Of a stretch of DNA of 64,000 nucleotides, positions 58,223 to 64,000 are shown piece after piece. Origin of the DNA: Paeniglutamicibacter sulfureus (GTDB lineage: Bacteria > Actinomycetota > Actinomycetes > Actinomycetales > Micrococcaceae). Below the pieces are notes generated by a model. That model was not told the origin of the DNA, did not search any database, and was given only the letters and a program-made list of their open reading frames with translations. How positions within the stretch are numbered: the stretch's first letter is position 1; every line of letters starts with the position of its first letter. A program made the position numbers and the translations under genes. Location of the stretch: the NCBI RefSeq assembly GCF_030512175.1, contig NZ_JAULBL010000001.1, forward strand, positions 496,001 through 560,000, in the 5' to 3' direction.

Positions 58223-59635
58223 CTAGAGGTGGACGTGCAGGCGGCGCGCCGCCTCGGAAATCGAGCCCGAAAGCGAGGGGTAGACCGAGAAGGTCTCCGC
58301 CATGTCATCGACGTGCAGCTTGTTGTGCACCGCCAGGGCGATGGGGAAGATCAGTTCGGAGGCACGCGGGGCAACCACGACACCGCCGATGATCGTGCCG
58401 GAGCCGCGGCGCGAAATGATCTTCACAAAGCCCTGGTTCACGTTCATCATCTTGGCCCGCGCGTTGGTCGCGAGGTCCAGCTTGATGATGTCCGCCTGGT
58501 ACTTGCCCTCGGCGACCATGCGCTCGGTGACCCCGACGGTGGCGATCTCCGGCGAGGTGAAGATGTTCGAGGAAACCTCGGTGAGCTTCAGCGGCTTCAC
58601 CGAGTCGCCCAACAGGTGCGCCATGGCAATGCGTCCCTGCATGGCCGAGACCGATGCCAGCGCGAAGACGCCGGTGCAGTCGCCTGCGGCGTACACGTTG
58701 GTGGCGGTGGTGCGCGAGACGCCATCAACCTGGATGTGGCCGGATTCGGTGAGCTTGATGCCCGCTTCCTCCAGGCCGATTCCGGCGGTGTTGGGGATCG
58801 ATCCGACTGCCACCAGGCAGTGGCTGCCCTCGATGACCTGGCCATCGCCCAGGGTAACCTTCACGGTGTCGCCCACGCGTTCCACGGCCTCGGCGCGGGA
58901 CTTGGCCACCACGTTGACGCCGTTCTTCTTGAAGGCCTCCTCGAGGACCTCTGCTGCGTCGGCATCCTCGCCCGGCAGCACGCGGTCGCGTGAGGAGACC
59001 AAGGTGACCTTGGTGCCCAACAGGTTGTAGGCGGAGGCGAACTCGGCACCGGTGACACCGGAACCGATGACGATCAGGTGTTCGGGGATTTCCTTCAGGT
59101 TGTAGACCTGGGTCCAGTTGAAGATGCGTTCGCCGTCGGGAATCGCGGTGGGCAGTTCGCGCGGGTGGGCACCGACGGAAATCAGCAGGGCGTCGGCGGG
59201 GATGTTTTCGGTGCTGCCGTCGGCGCGGACGACCTCCACGGTGGAGGCGTCAAGCAGCCGGCCCTCGCCAATGACCACGCGCACGCCGGCGCGCTCGAGG
59301 CCCACATGGATGTCGGAAGACTGTTCCCGGGCAAGTTCCAGCAGGCGCGCATTCATGATGGAGAGATCTGCCACCGCCTCGGTGCCGGCCTCCCCGACCT
59401 CGACGCCGAATTCGCGCGCGCCGATGACCCGGCGCATCGCATCGGCCGTGGCCACCAGGGTTTTGGAGGGGACCACGTCGGTCAGCACGGCGGAACCGCC
59501 CATGCCCGCGCGTTCGACGATGGTCACCTGCGCGCCGAGATGGGCGCCGACCATCGCGGCCTCGTAGCCACCGGGGCCTCCGCCGAGAATTACCAACCTG
59601 GGGGAACTGAAATCGCGTTGTGCACTCACGATCAC
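58223..59635 (-). CDS. lpdA: NAD(P)H-quinone dehydrogenase, LpdA type (dihydrolipoamide dehydrogenase homologue without redox disulfide)
   Basis: Flavoprotein of 470 residues of the pyridine nucleotide-disulphide oxidoreductase class II fold. FAD motif RLVILGGGPGGYEAA, NAD motif LIVIGSGVTGAEFAS, and second FAD motif TNVYAAGDCTG are intact. The redox-active CxxxxC of lipoamide dehydrogenases is absent: the site reads GMGGSAVLTDVVPSK. This is the hallmark of M. tuberculosis LpdA (Rv3303c), which reduces quinones. GTG 59635 has GGGAAG 5 nt upstream; GTG 59629 is a near alternative. Divergent from the nucleoside phosphorylase gene, as in mycobacteria. Confidence 0.93.
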   Translation of the reverse strand: MIVSAQRDFSSPRLVILGGGPGGYEAAMVGAHLGAQVTIVERAGMGGSAVLTDVVPSKTLVATADAMRRVIGAREFGVEVGEAGTEAVADLSIMNARLLELAREQSSDIHVGLERAGVRVVIGEGRLLDASTVEVVRADGSTENIPADALLISVGAHPRELPTAIPDGERIFNWTQVYNLKEIPEHLIVIGSGVTGAEFASAYNLLGTKVTLVSSRDRVLPGEDADAAEVLEEAFKKNGVNVVAKSRAEAVERVGDTVKVTLGDGQVIEGSHCLVAVGSIPNTAGIGLEEAGIKLTESGHIQVDGVSRTTATNVYAAGDCTGVFALASVSAMQGRIAMAHLLGDSVKPLKLTEVSSNIFTSPEIATVGVTERMVAEGKYQADIIKLDLATNARAKMMNVNQGFVKIISRRGSGTIIGGVVVAPRASELIFPIALAVHNKLHVDDMAETFSVYPSLSGSISEAARRLHVHL

Positions 59636-59770
59636 CCATTCTTCCCTACCCGGGTGACAAGTGCACACCGCACACGCGGGCGAAGGCCCCGGCAAAAGCG
59701 TCCGATGTCGGCATCGACAGCCCGAACTGCCTGCATCCGGCGGCGCCGCCTGCTGCATTCCGAGCTCCAC

Positions 59771-59799
59771 CTGACAATGCAGGGTTCCGCCGGTAGGTT
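59771..59799 (+). promoter_or_regulatory. promoter CTGACA-17-TAGGTT
   Basis: -35 CTGACA (59771-59776), 17-nt spacer, -10 TAGGTT (59794-59799), 7 nt before GTG 59807. It predicts a leaderless transcript for the nucleoside salvage run. Confidence 0.65.
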
Positions 59800-59806
59800 T
59801 AACCCC

Positions 59807-60616
59807 GTGATCGACAACGAATCCTCCCCCTTTGACCTGGCCAATGCCGCCGCCGCCAAGATCGCCGAACTGACCGGCGTCCCGAACCACGACATCGCCC
59901 TGGTGCTTGGCTCCGGCTGGGGCGAGGCTGCGGACCTGATCGGCGAGCGCACCCACCGCATTGACGCCACCGAACTGCCTGGCTTCCACGCCGCCGCGGT
60001 CCCGGGGCACGTCGGCACCATTTCCTCGGTGCTCACCGCCACCGGCAAGCGCGTGCTGGTGCTCGGCGCCCGCACCCACTTCTACGAAGGCAAGGGCGTG
60101 CGCGCCGTGGTCCACGGGGTGCGCACCGCCGCCGCCGCCGGCGCCAAGACGCTGGTGCTGACCAACGGCTGCGGCGGACTGAACCCGGATTGGGTGCCGG
60201 GCACCCCGGTGCTGATCAAGGACCACATCAACCTCACCGCCACGTCCCCGCTGGAGGGGGCGACGTTCGTCGACCTCACCGACCTGTACTCATCGCGCAT
60301 CCGGGCTCTGGCCCGCGAGGTGGACGCGTCGCTGGACGAGGGCGTGTACGCACAGTTCACCGGCCCGCACTACGAGACCCCCTCCGAGGTGCAGTACGCC
60401 AAGGTGATCGGCGCGGACCTGGTGGGCATGTCCACCGCACTGGAGGCCATTGCCGCGCGCCACGCCGGCATGGAGGTCTTCGGCATCTCGCTGGTCACCA
60501 ACCTGGCCGCCGGCATCTCGGCGACAGCGCTCAGCCACGAAGAGGTCATCGAGGCCGGCCAGGCCGCCGGCCCGCGGATTTCGGCGCTGCTGGCGGACAT
60601 CGTCGCCAAGCTCTAG
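59807..60616 (+). CDS. purine-nucleoside phosphorylase
   Basis: Trimeric-class PNP of 269 residues, the same size as the M. tuberculosis enzyme. It phosphorolyses inosine or guanosine to base and ribose-1-phosphate. Phosphate loop LVLGSGWGEAADL; GARTHFYEGKG with the His contacting phosphate; LTNGCGGLN; QFTGPHYETPSEVQYAK with the base-site Glu; and VTNLAAGIS with the Asn that binds purine N7. It starts with GTG, no Shine-Dalgarno, at the predicted transcription start. The downstream mutase and DeoC complete ribose salvage. Confidence 0.94.
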   Translation: MIDNESSPFDLANAAAAKIAELTGVPNHDIALVLGSGWGEAADLIGERTHRIDATELPGFHAAAVPGHVGTISSVLTATGKRVLVLGARTHFYEGKGVRAVVHGVRTAAAAGAKTLVLTNGCGGLNPDWVPGTPVLIKDHINLTATSPLEGATFVDLTDLYSSRIRALAREVDASLDEGVYAQFTGPHYETPSEVQYAKVIGADLVGMSTALEAIAARHAGMEVFGISLVTNLAAGISATALSHEEVIEAGQAAGPRISALLADIVAKL

Positions 60617-60672
60617 TTCCCCCGCCCACGCACTCCCCCCGCCCCGGCACAGCAGAAGGATCCCCACAGCAG

Positions 60673-62415
60673 ATGAGCACCCACCAGATCGACGCCGATT
60701 TGCTCGAGCGCGCCGCGGCCTGGGCCACCCAGGACCCGGATCCCGTGACGGCCGCCGCGCTGCGCGAGCTGTGCGCCGCCGCCCCCGGGGATGCGGGCGC
60801 AGCAGCCGACCTGGCCGACAGGTTTGCCGCCTTCCTGGCCTTCGGGACGGCGGGGCTGCGTGCCGAGCTGGGACCTGGCCCGAACCGCATGAACTCGATG
60901 GTCGTGCGCCGCACCGCCGCCGGCATCGGACGTTTCCTGCTCGATGCCGCCGCCGGAGCCTACACGCCGCTGGCGGTCATCGGCTTTGACGCCAGGCACA
61001 ACTCTGATGTCTTTGCCCGCGAATCCGCCGCGGTGCTCACCGCCGCGGGCATCGAGGTGCAGCTGCTGCCCTCAGCCCTGCCCACCCCGGTGCTGGCCTA
61101 CGCCGTGCGCGCGCTCGGTGCGGAGGCAGGAATCATGGTGACCGCCAGCCACAACCCGCCGGCGGACAACGGCTACAAGGTCTACCTGGGCGGCCGCGCC
61201 GAAAGCGGGTGGGGCCAGGGCGCGCAGATCGTCAGCCCCGTGGATGCACGGATCGCCGCTCGGATCGACAACGACGAGCCCATCGCCTCGATCGCGCTTG
61301 CCGAGGGCGGCTGGGGCGTGCTGCCAGGCGCCGGGGAACCCGGGGACATCGAGGGCAGGTACCTTCAGGCCATCGCCGGCGTCGTCCCGGCCACGGACGG
61401 GAACGGCGGCGACGCAATCACCGCCGCGCGGGAAAACCTGCGCATCGTGCTGACCCCGATGCACGGGGTCGGCGGGCACACCATGGCCCAGGCGCTGGGT
61501 CGCGCCGGCTTTTCCCGGGTGCGCCTGGTGGCCGAGCAGGCAGCACCGGATCCGGACTTCCCCACGGTGGCCTTCCCGAACCCGGAGGAGCCAGGTGCCC
61601 TTGACCTGGCCCTGGCGCTGGCCACTGACACCGGCGCCGACCTGGTCATCGCCAACGACCCGGACGCAGACAGGTGCGCAGCCGCGGTGAAGTTCCCCGA
61701 CACCGGCTGGCGGATGCTGCGCGGGGACGAGGTCGGGTGGCTGCTGGGCGACCGCTGCGCCGCCACGGCCGCCGACACCGCGGTGCTGGCCAATTCCATC
61801 GTCTCCTCGCGCATGCTCGCCTCCATCGCCGCCGCGCATTCGCTGGCGCATGAATACACGCTGACCGGATTCAAGTGGATTTCCCGTGTCCCGGACCTGG
61901 CCTTCGGCTATGAGGAGGCGCTGGGCTATTGCGTTGCCCCGTCGCTGGTGCGCGACAAGGACGGGATGTCCGCCGCGCTGATGCTCGCCGACTACGCCGC
62001 CGAGCTCAAGGCCGCCGGGTCCTCGCTGCCGGAGGTGCTCGATGCGCTGGCGTTGGCCCACGGGCTGCACCAGACCGACCAGCTCTCGGTGCGCGTGGCC
62101 GATCTGGGCTTGCTGGACACCATGATGCACTCGCTGCGTTCGGCCCCGCCTGCGAGCCTGGGTTCGGAGGCCGTCACCGGGTTCGAGGACCTTTCCCTCG
62201 GTGCCAACCTGCCGCCCACCGATGGACTGCTCTTCGCCACCGAGGCCGGCACCCGGGTCATCGTGCGCCCCTCAGGCACCGAGCCCAAGCTCAAGTGCTA
62301 CCTTGAGGTCATCGCCTCGGTGGCCTCGCCGGCCGACCTGCCGGCAGCACGCGCCGCCGGCAACGCGCGTCTCGAGGCCATCAAGCTCGAACTCGCCGGC
62401 CTGCTGAACCCGTAG
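60673..62415 (+). CDS. phospho-sugar mutase (phosphopentomutase/phosphoglucomutase type, PmmB-like)
   Basis: Alpha-D-phosphohexomutase of 580 residues. Ser159 in MVTASHNPPADNGYK is the phosphoserine. Metal loop NDPDADRCA has three Asp, the sugar-binding loop comes near FKWISRV ... GYEEALGY, and the phosphate-binding C-terminal loop is VRPSGTEPKLKCY. Homologous position and length match PmmB (Rv3308) downstream of PNP in M. tuberculosis. Because it follows PNP and precedes deoC it may act on (deoxy)ribose-1-phosphate, though glucose- or mannose-phosphate cannot be excluded. ATG 60673 has GAAGGA 11-14 nt upstream. Confidence 0.92.
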   Translation: MSTHQIDADLLERAAAWATQDPDPVTAAALRELCAAAPGDAGAAADLADRFAAFLAFGTAGLRAELGPGPNRMNSMVVRRTAAGIGRFLLDAAAGAYTPLAVIGFDARHNSDVFARESAAVLTAAGIEVQLLPSALPTPVLAYAVRALGAEAGIMVTASHNPPADNGYKVYLGGRAESGWGQGAQIVSPVDARIAARIDNDEPIASIALAEGGWGVLPGAGEPGDIEGRYLQAIAGVVPATDGNGGDAITAARENLRIVLTPMHGVGGHTMAQALGRAGFSRVRLVAEQAAPDPDFPTVAFPNPEEPGALDLALALATDTGADLVIANDPDADRCAAAVKFPDTGWRMLRGDEVGWLLGDRCAATAADTAVLANSIVSSRMLASIAAAHSLAHEYTLTGFKWISRVPDLAFGYEEALGYCVAPSLVRDKDGMSAALMLADYAAELKAAGSSLPEVLDALALAHGLHQTDQLSVRVADLGLLDTMMHSLRSAPPASLGSEAVTGFEDLSLGANLPPTDGLLFATEAGTRVIVRPSGTEPKLKCYLEVIASVASPADLPAARAAGNARLEAIKLELAGLLNP

Positions 62416-62504
62416 CCGCGACCGGCGGCCACCTCGCCGGTAGCGTCCCTCCGACACACCCGTCTTTTCATCCGCACCACGACCAGGAGCCACAGAACAT
62501 CGCC

Positions 62505-63182
62505 ATGAGCACCCAGAACATCGCCTCGTACATCGACCACACCATCCTGAACCCCGACGCCGCGGCCACCGACATCGCCCGCATTTGCGCCGAGGCAGTG
62601 AAGCACTCGTTCAAGTCCGTCTGCGTGAACCCCATCTGGGTGGCCACGGTGAGCGAGGCACTGGCGGGTTCCGGAGTGCTGACGTGCTCGGTCATCGGTT
62701 TCCCCTTCGGCGCCACCCCGACGGCGTCCAAGGTCTTTGAGGCGAAGACGGTGGTGGCCGACGGTGCGAACGAGGTCGACATGGTCATTGACATCGCCGC
62801 AGCCAAGGCAGGGGACGAAGAGGCGCTGGTGGCCGACATCTCCGCCGTCGCGCAGGCCGTGCACGACGGCGGGGCGATCCTGAAGGTCATCATCGAAACT
62901 GCGCTGCTCAGCGACGACGAGAAGGTCCTGGCCTGCCGCGCCTCGGTGCGCGCGGGGGCCGACTTCGTGAAGACCTCGACCGGTTTTGCCGGCGGCGGGG
63001 CGACTGTCGCGGACGTCGCGCTGATGCGCGCCACCGTGGGTCCGGACCTGGGCGTAAAGGCCTCCGGCGGGGTGCGTTCGCTGGAAACCGCGCACGCAAT
63101 GATCGCCGCCGGCGCCACACGTCTTGGTTCCAGCTCCGGAGTTGCTATTGTGGAGGGTGAACAAGGCGCCGAGGGCTACTGA
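62505..63182 (+). CDS. deoC: deoxyribose-phosphate aldolase
   Basis: Class I aldolase of 225 residues that cleaves 2-deoxyribose-5-phosphate to acetaldehyde and glyceraldehyde-3-phosphate. Schiff-base Lys156 in DFVKTSTGFAGGGAT, the proton-relay Lys in LGVKASGGVRSLE, and Asp in EVDMVIDI are all present. It is the final step of the nucleoside salvage run with PNP and the mutase, all on the plus strand and closely spaced. Its end leads into the small membrane protein gene. Confidence 0.96.
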   Translation: MSTQNIASYIDHTILNPDAAATDIARICAEAVKHSFKSVCVNPIWVATVSEALAGSGVLTCSVIGFPFGATPTASKVFEAKTVVADGANEVDMVIDIAAAKAGDEEALVADISAVAQAVHDGGAILKVIIETALLSDDEKVLACRASVRAGADFVKTSTGFAGGGATVADVALMRATVGPDLGVKASGGVRSLETAHAMIAAGATRLGSSSGVAIVEGEQGAEGY

Positions 63183-63234
63183 TCTCGTATCCCGCACGCG
63201 CATTGAAACCCCAGATCATTTTAGGAGATTCGCT

Positions 63235-63483
63235 GTGTACTCGAACGGCAAGAATGTAGCCCACTCGGGCCAGGGCCACATGGCCGGGAACGTCATCGCC
63301 TTGGTGGTGTTCTTCGTCCTGTTTGTCGGGGCCATCTACTCGCTCTCGTTCTGGTCGCTGGACAACGCCTGGCTCCCGGGCATTGCCTGCCTGGTGCTGG
63401 CCATGTTGGCCTTCGGCATCCCGCAGCACATCCTGGGCATGTCCGACCGCGACCCGGCGAAGACGTCCTCGCAGCAGGACTAA
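63235..63483 (+). CDS. small membrane protein, hypothetical
   Basis: Protein of 82 residues from GTG 63235, with AGGAG 7 nt upstream. After a short Ser/Gly/His N-terminus (VYSNGKNVAHSGQGH) two membrane helices follow (about residues 19-38 and 45-63) with a PGIA turn. It ends in a polar tail DRDPAKTSSQQD. The family is widespread in Arthrobacter-like genomes by impression only; no function known. Could be cotranscribed with deoC (52 nt gap). Confidence 0.78.
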   Translation: MYSNGKNVAHSGQGHMAGNVIALVVFFVLFVGAIYSLSFWSLDNAWLPGIACLVLAMLAFGIPQHILGMSDRDPAKTSSQQD

Positions 63484-63508
63484 CCGCCTTCGGCGTTTCC
63501 CGCTTCAG

Positions 63509-63586
63509 GGGGAGGCAGCCACCGCGCAGCACCGCTCGTCCGCACACCGCGGACCCGTGTTGCACGCGGTGCCCGCCTCCCCTTTT
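63509..63586 (+). terminator. elaborate triple-stem terminator
   Basis: Three nested stems: GGGGAGGC/GCCTCCCC (63509-63516, 63575-63582), CACCGCG/CGCGGTG (63520-63526, 63565-63571) and GTCCGC/GCGGAC (63538-63543, 63549-63554). TTTT follows. Ends the salvage run; more structured than other terminators here. Confidence 0.65.
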
Positions 63587-63655
63587 GCATGCCGCTTCCG
63601 CGCCGGTTCCGCCAAGGACCCTACGCGAGGGCAGGGGGCGCGGAGCGCAACGCTG

Positions 63656-63680
63656 AATTTTCTACAGAGTGTAGAAAATT
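63656..63680. promoter_or_regulatory. AT-rich 25-bp palindrome upstream of Usp gene
   Basis: AATTTTCTAC (63656-63665), AGAGT, GTAGAAAATT (63671-63680): perfect 10-bp arms, 80 bp before the Usp start. CTACA(n3)TGTAG is reminiscent of BlaI/CopY-type operators. Likely a repressor site. Confidence 0.55.
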
Positions 63681-63759
63681 AGGATTTGCCGCATGTAGGA
63701 TGAGGTCAGCGGATCCCGCAAGGGATTCGTTCCCCCGACTGAGAATCGAGCGCTTCACC

Positions 63760-64000
63760 ATGGACAACTCTCCACACGGCACCATCATCGTCGGCGTTGA
63801 CGGGTCACCGCAATCGATTAGCGCCCTGCGCTACGCCGCCACCTTGGCAGCACCCTTGGGCCACGGCCTGGTGGCATTCTCCTCCTGGCTTCCGCGCATT
63901 GCACTGGAGGACTACACTCCCGCTTGGGCACCCGAGCAGGACGCCCGCGACTCGCTGGAGAAGTCCATCGAAGAGGCCTTCGGCCAGGACGTCCCGGCAA
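63760..64000 (+). CDS. universal stress protein (UspA family), 3' end missing
   Basis: Open to the right edge; 80 residues are visible. It begins MDNSPHGTIIVGVDGSPQSI and continues SALRYAATLAAPLGHGLVAFSSW, the Usp beta-1/alpha-1/beta-2 pattern with the V-D-G-S nucleotide-site start. The C-terminal ATP motif lies outside the window. No clear ribosome-binding site. It may be stress-regulated through the palindrome at 63656. Confidence 0.85.
   Translation, partial: MDNSPHGTIIVGVDGSPQSISALRYAATLAAPLGHGLVAFSSWLPRIALEDYTPAWAPEQDARDSLEKSIEEAFGQDVPA

Overview
The window is chromosomal DNA of a high-GC actinobacterium, most likely from the Arthrobacter/Paeniglutamicibacter group of the Micrococcaceae. 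The evidence is the uniformly high GC, the GatCAB operon and LigA of actinobacterial type, a DUF222/HNH gene, an acyl-CoA carboxylase with an epsilon subunit, and a gene order (birA, accD, accE ... maf, accA ... lpdA, purine nucleoside phosphorylase, phosphoglucomutase) that matches the backbone I know from Mycobacterium tuberculosis Rv3279c-Rv3308. The genus assignment is inference. I see no tRNA or rRNA gene, CRISPR array, insertion sequence or prophage.

Region 1 (1-5.6 kb) is a co-directional cassette: an ATP-grasp enzyme cut by the left edge, a NylB-like serine hydrolase and a long PLP-dependent Orn/Lys/Arg-type decarboxylase. No standard pathway that I know uses this trio. A 64-bp concentric dyad sits just before the hydrolase. 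Region 2 (5.6-14.5 kb) is stress and accessory: universal stress protein, TerC, ferritin, an alpha/beta hydrolase, a small Rv0500A-like DNA-binding protein, a flavoprotein, an inverted second copy of the NylB-like hydrolase, a GlsB-type membrane protein and a lipid kinase. A multiply frameshifted VOC pseudogene follows.

Region 3 (15-23.3 kb) holds the threonine-catabolic pair tdh-kbl with a divergent LysR regulator, a tightly overlapping ArsR-VOC-phosphotransferase operon, a secreted SH3/NodB-like protein and a DUF222/HNH protein. Region 4 (23.5-40.2 kb) is mainly on the minus strand: gatCAB, an HD-domain protein divergent from a GlxA-type regulator (with a candidate 12-codon leader ORF), GNAT, nagB, an inositol-monophosphatase-like enzyme, ligA, a translationally coupled PH-domain/adenylate cyclase/PP2C signalling unit, birA and an HSDL2-like SDR.

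Region 5 (40.4-55.7 kb) is the acyl-CoA carboxylase block (accD-accE, maf, accA). It is interrupted by a DUF885 peptidase-like gene, a large LuxR/MalT-like regulator divergent from a dicarboxylate symporter, and a TetR-MMPL pair. Region 6 (55.9-64 kb) has a DinB-like protein, an MHS-type MFS transporter, lpdA, and a nucleoside salvage run (purine nucleoside phosphorylase, phosphopentomutase/phosphoglucomutase, deoC). It ends with a small membrane protein and a universal stress protein cut by the right edge.

Two themes recur in the non-coding DNA. Strong perfect hairpins lie between convergent genes and read as bidirectional terminators. Several genes also have a TANNNT -10 hexamer only 6-7 nt before the start codon and no Shine-Dalgarno, which suggests leaderless transcripts. 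All start corrections were made by eye from ribosome-binding sites, paralogue alignment or family length; no searches were run.
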